Positions 26,708 to 36,537 are shown, numbered from the stretch's first letter. The stretch: DNA of 64,000 bases from Thaumasiovibrio sp047250365 (GCF_047250365.1 NZ_JBLBVL010000008.1:70396-134395), one strand, 5' to 3'. Program-made: numbers and translations. Notes: generated by a model from the sequence alone, not told the origin.

Positions 26708-29581
26708 TTACAGTGCAGCGATGGTTGCTTGCTGCTCTTCTAGCTTAATCAATGTCTCTTTGTAGCCATCTAGCTTTTCACGCTCTTTGGCAACGACGGC
26801 TTCTGGTGCTTTCGCCACAAAACCTTGGTTGCCCAGTTTGCCTTCGATACGCTTGATTTCGCCTTGAGTCTTCTTCACTTCACCAGCAAGACGCGCCAAC
26901 TCTGCATCTTTGTCAATCAGGCCTGCCATTGGGATCATCAGCTCAGATTTGCCGACCAATGCGGTGGCACAAGCTGGCGTCTCTTCACCAGCCGCAAGAA
27001 CTTTAATCCCTTCTAGCTTAGTTAGAGAGAGTAGTACAGTGCGGTTAGCTTCAATGCGGGCTGCATCGTTCGCATCAGCAGCTTTTAGCATCACATCAAG
27101 CGCTTTGCTTGGGGCAATGTCGTATTCTGCGCGTAGGTTACGGATAGCGGTGATGAAGGTCTTCACCCACTCGATATCGTCAACGATCTCAGCATTGAAG
27201 TTGTCTTCATTAAACTGAGGAAGTGCTTGCGTCATAATCGTCTCGCCTTCCACGCCGTCGATCAGCGGCTTAACGCTCTGCCAGATAGATTCGGTGATGT
27301 AAGGAAGAACTGGGTGCGCAAGGCGTAGTGTCTTCTCAAGAACTGTGATGAGCGTATAACGCGTCGCTTGCTGTTGCGCTTCAGTGCCTTTCCAAAGCAC
27401 AGGTTTAGTTAGCTCTAGGTACCAGTCACAGAACTGGTTCCAGATGAACTCATAAAGCGTATTTGCCGCCATATCTAGACGGTAGTTGTCGAGGTGAGCG
27501 TTAAACTCTTTCGCAGCCACTTCAAACTGAGATTCAATCCACTTATCGGCTAGAGAGAATTCCATGTTCGCACGGTCTGCTGCAGATAGAGACATGCCAC
27601 AATCGTGCTCTTCTGTGTTCATCAGTACGTAACGGCTAGCGTTCCATAGCTTGTTACAGAAGTTACGGTAACCCTCAAGACGCTTCATGTCCCAGTTGAT
27701 GTCACGGCCCGTTGAAGCCATAGCTGCAAGGGTGAAACGCAGGGCATCAGTACCGTAAGGTTCAATGCCGTCTTCGAACGTTTTACGGGTATTCTTTTCG
27801 ATCTTGGCAGCAAGTTGAGGCTGCATCATGTTGCCACAACGCTTTTCAACCAACGCTTCTAAGCCGATGCCGTCAATCATATCGATTGGGTCAAGGACAT
27901 TACCTTTTGACTTAGACATCTTGTCGCCGTTTTCATCACGGATAAGACCCGTCATGTAAACGGTCTTGAAAGGTACTTGTGGCTTGCCGTCTTCGTCTTT
28001 GACGAAGTGCATGGTCATCATGATCATACGCGCAACCCAGAAGAAGATGATATCAAAACCGGATACCAGTACTTCTGATGGGTGGAAGGTTTTCAGCGCT
28101 TCAGTATCTTCAGGCCAGCCTTGGGTGCCGAAGGTCCAAAGTGCAGAAGAGAACCACGTATCTAGAACGTCGTCGTCTTGCTTAAGTACAACAACTGGCG
28201 CAAGGTTGTTTTGCTCACGCACTTCTTCTTCGCTGCGACCAACATAGACTTTACCGTCGTTGTCGTACCATGCTGGGATACGGTGACCCCACCAAAGTTG
28301 ACGCGAAATACACCAGTCTTGTACGTCACGCATCCACGCGAAGTACATGTTTTCATACTGCTTAGGTACGAACTGAATCTGACCATCTTCAACCGCTTTA
28401 ACGGCTGGCTCTGCTAGAGGCGCAGTACGTACATACCATTGGTCAGTTAGCATCGGTTCGATAACCACGCCACCACGGTCGCCATAAGGGACAGTTAGGT
28501 CGTGATCTTTGATTTCGTCTAGAAGACCTAGTTCTTCGAATTCAGCGACGATGGCTTTACGCGCGGCAAAACGCTCCATACCTTGGTATTTGGCTGGAAG
28601 CTCAGTTGAGTAAATATCGCTCTCTTCACCATTAGTGGTGAACACTTCAGCAGCATTACGAATGTCAGCATTGAAGGTAAGGATGTTGATCATTGGTAGG
28701 CTGTGACGCTTACCCACTTCATAGTCGTTAAAGTCGTGAGCAGGGGTGATTTTCACACAACCTGTGCCTTTTTCCATGTCAGCGTGCTCATCGCCTACGA
28801 TAGGGATAAGACGGTTGACAACTGGAAGCAGGATTTCTTTACCGATAAGATCTTTATAACGTGGATCTTCAGGGTTAACCGCAACACCAGTATCACCCAG
28901 CATGGTTTCTGGACGCGTCGTCGCAACCACGATATAGTCTTTACCATCAGCGGTTTTCACACCGTTGGCTAACGGGTAGCGGAAGTGCCACATGAAGCCT
29001 TTCTTGTCTTTGTTTTCAACTTCTAGATCCGAAATAGCGGTGTGCAGTTTCGGATCCCAGTTAACAAGACGTTTGCCACGATAGATAAGGTCTTCTTCGT
29101 AGAGGCGAACAAACACTTCTTGAGTCGCAGCCGATAGGCCGTCATCCATGGTGAAGCGTTCACGATCCCAGTCAACCGATGCACCTAGGCGGCGCAGTTG
29201 CTGGGTGATGTTGCCACCGGACTCTGCTTTCCATTCCCAGATTTTGTCGATGAAGGCGTCACGGCCGTAGTCGTGCTTGGTCTTGCCTTCTTCAGCAGCA
29301 ATTTTGCGCTCGACGACCATTTGAGTAGCGATACCTGCATGGTCAGTACCGACCTGCCACAGGGTATTTTTGCCTTTCATACGCTGGGCACGGATCAGTG
29401 TATCCATGATCGTATCTTGGAAGGCGTGGCCCATGTGAAGGCTACCTGTGACGTTCGGTGGTGGGATCATGATGCTATAGGCATCTTTAGTCGTATCACC
29501 ATGAGGCTTAAAGTATCCAGCCTCTTCCCAGCGCTGGTATAGCGCCTGCTCAATTGATTGTGGGTTATATGTCTTTTCCAT
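26708..29581 (-). CDS. valS: Valyl-tRNA synthetase
   Basis: A 957-residue class Ia synthetase charging tRNA-Val. It has the HIGH-type signature PPPNVTGSLHMGHA (about residues 40-53), a central editing domain, KMSKSKGNVLDP (about 554-565) and the C-terminal tRNA-binding coiled-coil (about 890-957, starting near DKDAELARLAGEV). The length is normal for Gammaproteobacteria. It follows holC by 26 bases in the usual pepA-holC-valS order. Confidence 0.99.
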   Translation of the reverse strand: MEKTYNPQSIEQALYQRWEEAGYFKPHGDTTKDAYSIMIPPPNVTGSLHMGHAFQDTIMDTLIRAQRMKGKNTLWQVGTDHAGIATQMVVERKIAAEEGKTKHDYGRDAFIDKIWEWKAESGGNITQQLRRLGASVDWDRERFTMDDGLSAATQEVFVRLYEEDLIYRGKRLVNWDPKLHTAISDLEVENKDKKGFMWHFRYPLANGVKTADGKDYIVVATTRPETMLGDTGVAVNPEDPRYKDLIGKEILLPVVNRLIPIVGDEHADMEKGTGCVKITPAHDFNDYEVGKRHSLPMINILTFNADIRNAAEVFTTNGEESDIYSTELPAKYQGMERFAARKAIVAEFEELGLLDEIKDHDLTVPYGDRGGVVIEPMLTDQWYVRTAPLAEPAVKAVEDGQIQFVPKQYENMYFAWMRDVQDWCISRQLWWGHRIPAWYDNDGKVYVGRSEEEVREQNNLAPVVVLKQDDDVLDTWFSSALWTFGTQGWPEDTEALKTFHPSEVLVSGFDIIFFWVARMIMMTMHFVKDEDGKPQVPFKTVYMTGLIRDENGDKMSKSKGNVLDPIDMIDGIGLEALVEKRCGNMMQPQLAAKIEKNTRKTFEDGIEPYGTDALRFTLAAMASTGRDINWDMKRLEGYRNFCNKLWNASRYVLMNTEEHDCGMSLSAADRANMEFSLADKWIESQFEVAAKEFNAHLDNYRLDMAANTLYEFIWNQFCDWYLELTKPVLWKGTEAQQQATRYTLITVLEKTLRLAHPVLPYITESIWQSVKPLIDGVEGETIMTQALPQFNEDNFNAEIVDDIEWVKTFITAIRNLRAEYDIAPSKALDVMLKAADANDAARIEANRTVLLSLTKLEGIKVLAAGEETPACATALVGKSELMIPMAGLIDKDAELARLAGEVKKTQGEIKRIEGKLGNQGFVAKAPEAVVAKEREKLDGYKETLIKLEEQQATIAAL

Positions 29582-29607
29582 AGCGCTCTTAATGGATCTG
29601 CTTAATA

Positions 29608-30048
29608 TCAGGAATCGGATGTTTGTGTCGCGGCCAGTGTCTGTAACTGTATGCCAGCATGTCGGTACTGTTTATACCGTTCACGCGCAAGTTGTTTGAG
29701 ATTTTCATCGCAAGGGACGAAGTCTACCACTTGTGCAAAGGTTACCGCAAAGTTTGCAGCGTTATTGGCCAGATTAATTAATATTGAACGATGTCCGCTG
29801 TGGCGCAAGTAACCCCAGCCAATTTCTACTGGCGCGCCTTGCCTTGGCCCTTCACCTAATAAGTTGTGTGGAACAAACCCGTCAGGCTCTCGCTGCCACA
29901 GTAGATTATCAATCTGCTCAGCTGCTGCTTTGTCTTCGGTGTGAATATAGACGCGTTGCCCCTGTCGGTAGTATTGACTGGCGAGATCACATGCAAATTT
30001 AAATAATGGTTGTTTATCATCCATCAGGTAAAAAGTTGCATGGGTCAT
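29608..30048 (-). CDS. holC: DNA polymerase III chi subunit
   Basis: A 146-residue HolC. The N-terminus (MTHATFYLMDD) and the conserved DNLLWQREPDGFVPHNL stretch identify it. Chi pairs with psi (HolD) and links the clamp loader to SSB on lagging-strand DNA. AAGGA lies 7 bases before the ATG. A terminator separates it from upstream pepA, so it is expressed either by read-through or from an unrecognised promoter; valS follows 26 bases downstream. Confidence 0.95.
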   Translation of the reverse strand: MTHATFYLMDDKQPLFKFACDLASQYYRQGQRVYIHTEDKAAAEQIDNLLWQREPDGFVPHNLLGEGPRQGAPVEIGWGYLRHSGHRSILINLANNAANFAVTFAQVVDFVPCDENLKQLARERYKQYRHAGIQLQTLAATQTSDS

Positions 30049-30085
30049 GGTATGTCCTTAGCCGGGCGTGCGTTTACCTTTTATC

Positions 30086-30111
30086 AAAAAAAGGGCCATA
30101 AAGCCCTTTTT
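30086..30111 (-). terminator. Terminator after pepA
   Basis: On the minus strand AAAAGGGC and GCCCTTTT flank a 6-base loop (TTTATG) and run into a T tract. It would stop or attenuate pepA transcription before holC. Confidence 0.75.
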
Positions 30112-30179
30112 ATCGTGATTACTTGCGGATGTCGAGCCTAACTAAAGAGAAAGGCTCAACATTACCCATGAAGAGAATA

Positions 30180-31688
30180 TTACTCATCGCCATCTTGGCT
30201 AGCGCGGTTTAGCATAAACTGAATGAGCATGGGAACAGGACGCCCGGTCGCGCTCTTATTTTTCCCAGAACGCCAAGCGGTACCAGCAATATCGAGGTGT
30301 GCCCAGTGATACTTCTTGGTAAAGCGCGACAGGAAACAACCAGCAGTAATGGTACCTGCCCCAGGCGAGCCGAGGTTGGCCATATCGGCAAACGGACTTT
30401 CTATCTGCTCTTGGTACTCATCGGTCATTGGTAGTCGCCATGCTCTGTCTCCAGATTGCTCAGAGGCATTGCTGAGCTCGTGGGCGAGAGGGTTGTGGTT
30501 GGCAATCATACCCGTATAGTGGTTGCCTAATGCAACGACACAAGCACCGGTTAAAGTGGCGACATCGATAACGCACTCAGGGTCGAAACGTTCAGCATAG
30601 GTTAGCGCATCACACAAAACGAGACGTCCTTCAGCGTCAGTATTGAGCACTTCAACCGTTTGACCTGACATGGTGGTAAGAATATCACCTGGGCGGTAGC
30701 TATTGCCATCAGGCATGTTTTCACAACCTGCCAACAGTGCCACGACATTGATAGGCAGGTTGAGGTCAGCCAGTGCACGCATGGCACCAAAGACGCCAGC
30801 CGCACCGCACATGTCGTATTTCATTTCGTCCATGTTGGCACCCGGTTTAATCGAGATACCACCAGAGTCAAAGGTGAGTCCCTTTCCAACCAGCACGATA
30901 GGTTTGGTGTTGCTATCTGGTGCGCCTTTATATTCGATAACAGAGAGCATCGATTCATTTTTTGAGCCTTGACCTACCGCGAGGTAGCTGGTCATGCCCA
31001 GTTCTTTCATCTCTTCTTCACCGATGATTTTTGTGGTGATTGCGCTATAGTCATCTGCGAGGCGACGCGCTTGAGAGGCAAGGTAGGCTGGATTTGCAAC
31101 GTTAGGCGGCATATTGCCAAGATCTCGGGCAGCTTTTACCCCAGAGGCAATCGCGAGCCCATGTTGGATTGCTTTTTCACCTAACAACAACTCTCGACGA
31201 CTCGGTACATTAAAGACCAATTTACGTAGCGGACGGCGCGTTTCTGGTTTGTTGCTCTTGAATTGGTCGAAGGTATACAGGGACTCATTGGTTGATTCGA
31301 CAGCTTGTCGAACTTTCCAGTAGGTATCGCGCCCTTTAACGTGCAGTTCGGTTAGGAAGCAGACTGCCTCCATAGAGCCGGTGTCGTTGAGTGTGCTAAT
31401 GGTCTTTTGGATGATTTGTTTGAATTGGCGCTCATCGAGCTCACGCTCTTTGCCGCAGCCGACCAAGAGAACACGCTCAGATAAGATGTTGGGAACGTGG
31501 TGTAAAAGCAGCATTTGGCCTGCTTTTCCTTCTAAATCGCCACGTCTGAGTAGGGCACTGATATAGCCATCACTGATTTTGTCGAGCTGCTCAGCTACAG
31601 GGGAAAGGCGGCGAGGCTCAAAGACGCCAACGACGATACAGGCACTGCGTTGCTTTTCCGGGCTGCCACTTTTTACACTGAACTCCAT
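30180..31688 (-). CDS. pepA: Leucyl aminopeptidase PepA (M17)
   Basis: A 502-residue M17 aminopeptidase with two catalytic metals. The C-terminal catalytic domain shows VGKGLTFDSGGISIKPG (Lys and Asp ligands) and the family signature NTDAEGRLVL. In E. coli PepA also binds DNA, in Xer recombination at cer and in carAB control. I place the start at ATG 31688 (MEFSVKSGS), with GGAG 5 bases upstream; the frame is open for 8 further codons. The gene diverges from lptF across about 190 bases. Confidence 0.97.
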   Translation of the reverse strand: MEFSVKSGSPEKQRSACIVVGVFEPRRLSPVAEQLDKISDGYISALLRRGDLEGKAGQMLLLHHVPNILSERVLLVGCGKERELDERQFKQIIQKTISTLNDTGSMEAVCFLTELHVKGRDTYWKVRQAVESTNESLYTFDQFKSNKPETRRPLRKLVFNVPSRRELLLGEKAIQHGLAIASGVKAARDLGNMPPNVANPAYLASQARRLADDYSAITTKIIGEEEMKELGMTSYLAVGQGSKNESMLSVIEYKGAPDSNTKPIVLVGKGLTFDSGGISIKPGANMDEMKYDMCGAAGVFGAMRALADLNLPINVVALLAGCENMPDGNSYRPGDILTTMSGQTVEVLNTDAEGRLVLCDALTYAERFDPECVIDVATLTGACVVALGNHYTGMIANHNPLAHELSNASEQSGDRAWRLPMTDEYQEQIESPFADMANLGSPGAGTITAGCFLSRFTKKYHWAHLDIAGTAWRSGKNKSATGRPVPMLIQFMLNRASQDGDE

Positions 31689-31828
31689 GCGTACTCCTAC
31701 ATCTAAAGACAATTGATGCTAAATGTTAGATAATGGCTGGCTTAACTTGTTGGATGCGTTCCGTTAAGGTTAGGGTTAGGCCAGCAAACAGTTAGCTTAA
31801 AGATAAAAAATAACAGGTTTATTCTGAA

Positions 31829-31855
31829 ATTATAGCGATTCCAGCAAAAAAACAA
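31829..31855 (-). promoter_or_regulatory. Probable pepA promoter
   Basis: On the minus strand a perfect -10 TATAAT (31834-31829) is preceded at 15 bases by TTGTTT (31855-31850). The spacer is two bases short of optimal. It would give a leader of about 130 bases before the pepA ATG. The lptF promoter, on the other strand, was not identified. Confidence 0.45.
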
Positions 31856-31877
31856 GTTTTCTAAGGGCAGATTAGCA

Positions 31878-32987
31878 GTGATCATTGTTCGATATTTGAC
31901 ACGAGAGACAATTAAGAGCCAGATAGCAGTGCTTTTTATTTTGTTTCTTGTCTTTTTTAGCCAGCGTTTTATACGAGTTCTAAGCTCGGCAACGGAAGGG
32001 TCGATCCCCAGCGATCTGATTATGACGTTTATTGCGCTCTATATGCCTTCTATGGGGTTGTTACTGCTGCCATTAAGCCTTTATGTGGGAATATTGCTGA
32101 CATTTGGACGTTTGTATGCGGAAAGTGAAATAACTGTCATGAACGCAACAGGCATTGGCAATAAGTTCTTAATTCAAGCGGCAATGGTGTTGGCATTAAT
32201 GACTGGTATTATTGCCTCATTTAACGCCTTTTGGTTGACGCCGTGGGCAAATGAACAAGAAGTACAGTTACAAGAGAAAATTTCTGCAGAGTCAGGTTTA
32301 GACTTGTTGATTAAAGGGCAGTTCCAACGTGTTCCGCATGGCGGTGCAGTGGTATTTATCGATGATATTACTGAGAAGGGCAGCCAGTTAAGTCATGTTT
32401 TCGTAGCGCAGCCGGTTCAAAATGGTGGTATGCGTCCGAGTGTGTTAATGGCAGAGTCTGGTCGAGTGACCGAAATGCCAGATGGCCGACAGGTTTTACA
32501 GCTGTTTGATGGTGAGCGTGTTGAAGGGGTTGCGACGCAACTTGATTATAACCAAACTCAGTTCGATAACTATGAAGTTTTAATTGGCCAGCGTGAGATA
32601 CGCACGCGGCGACGTGATTGGGATGCGTTGCCAACGTGGGCGTTGTTGAAGGTTGATAATTTATATGCCAAAGCCGAGCTGCAATGGCGCGTTTCTCTGG
32701 TGTTATGTATACCGCTGCTTACCATGGTGGTCGTGCCATTATCAGCGGTTAACCCAAGGCAAGGGCGTTTTGCTAAACTGATGCCCGCCATCTTGGTTTA
32801 TTTGACCTACTTCTTGGCACTCAGCGCGGGCAAATCTGCGGTTGAAGATGGTGCATTGCCAAGCTACCTTGGTTTGTGGGTGATTAATGCAGCCCTATTT
32901 GTGGTGGCAATCCTTTTGAATAGTCTAGATTCTCTCTTTGTGCGTAAATTAAAAGATAAATGGCGGAGACGACGCGCCAATGTTTAA
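31878..32987 (+). CDS. lptF: LptF, LPS export permease
   Basis: A 369-residue YjgP/YjgQ-family permease. Membrane segments lie at both ends (LFILFLVFFSQRFI, MGLLLLPLSLYVGILLTF and MVLALMTGIIASF near the N-terminus; three more after about residue 270), around a periplasmic beta-jellyroll. With LptG and the LptB ATPase it extracts lipopolysaccharide from the inner membrane. The start is GTG 31878; AAGGG lies about 10 bases upstream. It overlaps lptG by 8 bases. Confidence 0.97.
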   Translation: MIIVRYLTRETIKSQIAVLFILFLVFFSQRFIRVLSSATEGSIPSDLIMTFIALYMPSMGLLLLPLSLYVGILLTFGRLYAESEITVMNATGIGNKFLIQAAMVLALMTGIIASFNAFWLTPWANEQEVQLQEKISAESGLDLLIKGQFQRVPHGGAVVFIDDITEKGSQLSHVFVAQPVQNGGMRPSVLMAESGRVTEMPDGRQVLQLFDGERVEGVATQLDYNQTQFDNYEVLIGQREIRTRRRDWDALPTWALLKVDNLYAKAELQWRVSLVLCIPLLTMVVVPLSAVNPRQGRFAKLMPAILVYLTYFLALSAGKSAVEDGALPSYLGLWVINAALFVVAILLNSLDSLFVRKLKDKWRRRRANV

Positions 32988-34050
32988 AATTTTAGATATC
33001 TATATTGGTCGAACCATTGTTGCTACAACGGCGTTGACGTTATCAATGTTGGTTGGTCTGTCTGCCATCATTAAGTATGTCGAGCAACTACGAAAAGTCG
33101 GTGATGGTACTTACGATTTGATCGCAGCATTGTGGTTTGTTGTACTGAGTATTCCTCGGGATATCGAAATGTTCTTCCCGATGGCGGTGCTACTTGGTGC
33201 TTTGATCGGCCTTGGCATGCTGGCATCAAGCTCCGAGTTGACGGTGATGCAGGCGGCAGGTGTGTCAAAACTGCAAATTGGTGTCTCTGTCCTTAAAACG
33301 GCCGTGCCTTTAATGCTAATTATTATGGCATTGGGGGAATGGGGCTCGCCAGTGACTCAGAAAATGGCGCGTGAATTGCGGGCCGTGGCGACGTCTGGCG
33401 GTAATTTACTCTCGGTACAAAACGCCGTTTGGGCCAAAGATGGCAATGACTTTATCTATATTGCTCGGGTTAATGATGATGACTCGCTACGTGGCGTGAA
33501 CATCTGGGAGTATGACGACAGCAATACACTACAAACGTCTCTCTATGCAGAAACGGCTGACTTTGATCCAGTGCGCGGTTGGTATCTATATGATGTTACG
33601 TCTACTGAGATGCAAGGTGAGTGGCGTACTAAGCAAGAAGCAGAGCAGCAAGCGTGGAGCACAACATTAACACCGGACAAGCTGGCGGTGGTGACCGTGA
33701 AGCCGGAAGAGTTATCGATGTCTGGCGTGTATGAGTATGTGCGCTATCTGCGTGAGTCACAGCAAGACGCGTCCCGCTATGAATTAGCGTTTTGGCGCAA
33801 AGCAGTGCAGCCCATTTCTGTCGCTGTTATGATGTTGCTGGCTTTGTCGTTTGTTTTCGGCCCATTGCGCTCTGTTACCATGGGGGCGCGTGTGCTATCG
33901 GGTGTGGTGTTTGGTTTTGGCTTTTATATCTCAAACGAAGTGTTTGGGCCAATGAGCATTGTTTACCGCTTGCATCCTTCTTTCGGAGCTTTAGGCCCCA
34001 GTGTTCTATTTTTGTTTGTGACGCTCTACTTATTAAGCCGTAAGCTATGA
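32980..34050 (+). CDS. lptG: LptG, LPS export permease
   Basis: A 356-residue partner of LptF with the same architecture: three N-terminal membrane helices, a periplasmic domain (about residues 125-265) and three C-terminal helices (AVMMLLALSFVFGPL, LSGVVFGFGFYISN, LGPSVLFLFVTLYLL). The overlapping start ensures stoichiometric translation. It ends just before a bidirectional terminator shared with the convergent RDD gene. Confidence 0.97.
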   Translation: MFKILDIYIGRTIVATTALTLSMLVGLSAIIKYVEQLRKVGDGTYDLIAALWFVVLSIPRDIEMFFPMAVLLGALIGLGMLASSSELTVMQAAGVSKLQIGVSVLKTAVPLMLIIMALGEWGSPVTQKMARELRAVATSGGNLLSVQNAVWAKDGNDFIYIARVNDDDSLRGVNIWEYDDSNTLQTSLYAETADFDPVRGWYLYDVTSTEMQGEWRTKQEAEQQAWSTTLTPDKLAVVTVKPEELSMSGVYEYVRYLRESQQDASRYELAFWRKAVQPISVAVMMLLALSFVFGPLRSVTMGARVLSGVVFGFGFYISNEVFGPMSIVYRLHPSFGALGPSVLFLFVTLYLLSRKL

Positions 34051-34073
34051 TAAGCCGGATCATTGAGATAAGG

Positions 34074-34097
34074 AAAAGCGCCGTTTAAGGCGCTTTT
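34074..34097. terminator. Bidirectional terminator between lptG and the RDD gene
   Basis: Arms AAAAGCGCC and GGCGCTTTT enclose GTTTAA. T tracts follow on both strands, serving lptG (+) and the RDD-family gene (-). Confidence 0.88.
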
Positions 34098-34098
34098 T

Positions 34099-34560
34099 TT
34101 ATTTGTTTGCGTTATAGATGACATGGGTCTGTGCCATGTGATCTTGAAAGGAGCGGTTATTAGGATCGATCAATGCGATAAGGTTGCCAAGCCCGAAGGC
34201 AGAGGTGGCCATTCTTATTAATGCCTGTGTCCAGGTAATGCGTAGCCCCTGTTGATTAATAACATGGAGACGCCAAGCTCTCATGCCGAGCGTTTGCCCC
34301 CCTCGACACCAAAAGAAGGCATAGAAAAGCGCCATAACGACTAACAGATAGAGCGGATAGACGATTCGTGCGATGGGGTGTTGATTAAGGTAGTCGCTAG
34401 CATCGAGGTAACCATCGATAGTTAATACGCCAATCGCTAAACAGCCACCAATGATCGCCATCGCGACTCCTGCGGCGAGCATAAGCACGGCACAGACAAC
34501 CAACCCATCATATAACCACGCCCCGGCGCGGCGTAGTAGCGAGGCTTCTTTCACGAGCAT
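34099..34560 (-). CDS. RDD-family membrane protein
   Basis: A 153-residue protein with three to four predicted membrane helices (VVCAVLMLAAGVAMAIIGGC, IVYPLYLLVVMALFYAFFW and others). The family signature is present: RRAGAWLYDGLV at the N-terminus (Arg...Asp) and GQTLGMRAWRLHV in the middle. The function of RDD proteins is poorly known; some affect Na+/H+ exchange or stress tolerance. AAGGA precedes the ATG. It is a single-gene unit. Confidence 0.85.
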   Translation of the reverse strand: MLVKEASLLRRAGAWLYDGLVVCAVLMLAAGVAMAIIGGCLAIGVLTIDGYLDASDYLNQHPIARIVYPLYLLVVMALFYAFFWCRGGQTLGMRAWRLHVINQQGLRITWTQALIRMATSAFGLGNLIALIDPNNRSFQDHMAQTHVIYNANK

Positions 34561-34721
34561 TTATCCTTCCTTGATTAAACTACTGAAGATTATTGTTGGC
34601 GATACAGAGACCTGCAAGCAAAAATCTGGAGATTTGTGAGCAATAAATGTGCGTGCATCACTGGGTTTGTCTAAATATCATGCAAACGGTTTGTATTATT
34701 CACTTTTTTTGCAATCGACGC

Positions 34722-34749
34722 TTGCCACAGGTCTAGAGATACGTATAAT
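34722..34749 (+). promoter_or_regulatory. tRNA-Leu promoter
   Basis: TTGCCA (34722-34727), a 16-base spacer and a perfect TATAAT (34744-34749) lie 12 bases before the tRNA. The CAGTCCC that follows is a partly GC-rich discriminator, a feature of stringently controlled stable-RNA promoters. Confidence 0.75.
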
Positions 34750-34761
34750 CAGTCCCACAAA

Positions 34762-34846
34762 GCCCGAGTGGTGAAATTGGTATACACGACGGATTCAAAA
34801 TCCGTTGCTTTCGAGCGTGACGGTTCAAGTCCGTCCTCGGGCACCA
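34762..34846 (+). tRNA. tRNA-Leu (anticodon CAA)
   Basis: An 85-base class II tRNA. Acceptor arms GCCCGAG and CTCGGGC pair fully, followed by A and an encoded CCA. The anticodon arm ACGGA-TTCAAAA-TCCGT gives anticodon CAA (reads UUG). A long variable arm (TGCTTTCGAGCGTGA) and the T-loop GTTCAAGTC are typical of tRNA-Leu. It stands alone with its own promoter and terminator. Confidence 0.96.
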
Positions 34847-34858
34847 TATTCACAAACA

Positions 34859-34885
34859 AGCCCTGACGAAAGTCGGGGCTTTTTT
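34859..34885 (+). terminator. tRNA-Leu terminator
   Basis: AGCCCTGAC and GTCGGGGCT (one G-T pair) enclose a GAAA tetraloop, followed by TTTTT. It sits 12 bases after the tRNA 3' end. Confidence 0.9.
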
Positions 34886-34944
34886 GTATCTGTGGTATAT
34901 GCACTCTTCTTGGGCTTAGAGCCGTGCGATGCTATGTTTTGCGC

Positions 34945-34970
34945 AAAAAAAAGGTAGCCCGCAGGCTACC
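34945..34970 (-). terminator. Terminator of the chitobiose operon
   Basis: On the minus strand GGTAGCC-TGCG-GGCTACC is followed by eight T. It lies about 110 bases after the mutase stop, as the end of the ten-gene operon. Confidence 0.88.
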
Positions 34971-35077
34971 GGTTTCACCTAATCCTATTTCACTGACCCT
35001 CAGGTAGGTGATAAGAGCAAGATACAGCTAGCAGCGCTTTAATTCCCACAAGGGAAAAATATCTCAAGGAGTGAATA

Positions 35078-36493
35078 TTACGATTTCAGGAAGAAAGTTC
35101 TCATTTGAGCCACAACGGCTTCAGCCGTCGCTTGATCTTCCATTTCAACAAATAAACGCAATAGAGGCTCGGTACCTGAGAAGCGTGCCAATGCCCAGCC
35201 GCCATTTTTAAAGTAGACTTTCAAACCATCAGCGTAACTGACGGTTTCAATTTCAAAGTCAAAATCAGGCAGTGCTTTCTCGACGTAAATTTTGTCATAA
35301 ATAACTTGTTTTTGATTCGCTTTAAACGTGCAATCGCCTTCAGCGGTATAGGCGTAGCCGTAGCGGGCGTAGATTTCATCGAGCATTTCAGAGAGTTTCT
35401 TGCCTGTAACACTGATCATTTCAACCAATAGACTAGAAGCAAAGACGCCATCTTTGCCTTTAATATGACCGCGAATCGTTAAGCCACCAGAGCTTTCACC
35501 ACCAAGCAGTGAGTCATCGGCTTCCATTTGTGAACTGATATGCTTGAAGCCAACTGGGACTTCAAAACTTTTCTCATTATGGTCTGCTGCAATTTTGTCG
35601 AGAATATGGGTGGTGGCGATATTACGTACCACTGATCCCGTCCAACCTTTGTATTCTAACAAGTAGTAGTAAAGTAGCATCAAGACTTCGTTGGGATGAA
35701 TAAAGTTACCTTTCTCATCAATGATGCCGAGTCTGTCAGCATCGCCATCGGTACCGATGCCAATATCATAGCCTCGTGTAGCGACTAAATGCTTGAGGCG
35801 ATAGAGAGTGGCTGCGTTTGGCGAAGGCATCATGCCGCCAAATGCAGGGTTTTCGCTGTCGTTAATCACATCGACATCACAGCGACCGGAGATCAGCACG
35901 GTTTGTAAGGCATTCTTCGCCACACCGAACATTGGGTCGATAAGGACGCGAAGGTCTGCACGTTGGATAGCATCAGTGTCGATAAAGTCGATGATACTAT
36001 CCACGAATTCGTTCATGGGATTGATAATGGTGATGCTGTTTTGCGCGATCGCCTCTTCGAAGTCGATGCTGTTAACATCATTCGTAGTGAGTTGCGTGAC
36101 CTGTTGTTCAATTTTCTGTGTGATGACTTCATCGGCATCACGTCCACCTTTGATAAAGACTTTAATGCCGTTGTAGTCAGCAGGGTTATGTGAGGCGGTA
36201 ATGCACGCAGAATAGTCAGCATCAAGCTGTTTGGCTTTAAACATGACGATAGGGGTAGGGACATATTTATCGATAAAACTGACATTGACCCCATTTGCCG
36301 CCATGACTTCAGCAAACCAGCGGCCTGCTTTATCAGATAAAAAACGCCGGTCATAGCCAATCACAAAGCCATTTTTTGTTACGCCTTCATCGTTCATGAT
36401 GTTAGCCAGAGCTTGTGCCACTAAGCGAACATTATCTTTAGTAAACTCTTCACCAATAAAGGCGCGCCAGCCTCCGGTGCCGAACTGAATCAT
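35078..36493 (-). CDS. Phosphohexomutase of the chitobiose operon (GlcNAc-1-P/glucose-1-P mutase type)
   Basis: A 471-residue alpha-D-phosphohexomutase. Motifs are CITASHNPADYNG with the phosphorylated Ser101, TDGDADRLGI (metal loop, about 244-249), GGESSGGL (sugar recognition) and RFSGTEPLLRLF (phosphate binding). Last in the operon, it fits conversion of GlcNAc-1-P released by chitobiose phosphorylase into GlcNAc-6-P; this substrate is inferred from context and the family also handles glucose and mannose phosphates. It corresponds in position to V. cholerae VC0611. A terminator-like hairpin lies between it and the preceding gene. Confidence 0.9.
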   Translation of the reverse strand: MIQFGTGGWRAFIGEEFTKDNVRLVAQALANIMNDEGVTKNGFVIGYDRRFLSDKAGRWFAEVMAANGVNVSFIDKYVPTPIVMFKAKQLDADYSACITASHNPADYNGIKVFIKGGRDADEVITQKIEQQVTQLTTNDVNSIDFEEAIAQNSITIINPMNEFVDSIIDFIDTDAIQRADLRVLIDPMFGVAKNALQTVLISGRCDVDVINDSENPAFGGMMPSPNAATLYRLKHLVATRGYDIGIGTDGDADRLGIIDEKGNFIHPNEVLMLLYYYLLEYKGWTGSVVRNIATTHILDKIAADHNEKSFEVPVGFKHISSQMEADDSLLGGESSGGLTIRGHIKGKDGVFASSLLVEMISVTGKKLSEMLDEIYARYGYAYTAEGDCTFKANQKQVIYDKIYVEKALPDFDFEIETVSYADGLKVYFKNGGWALARFSGTEPLLRLFVEMEDQATAEAVVAQMRTFFLKS

Positions 36494-36537
36494 AACTACT
36501 CCTTAACCCAAACCCTCAGGGTCTGCATCTTAATCAG

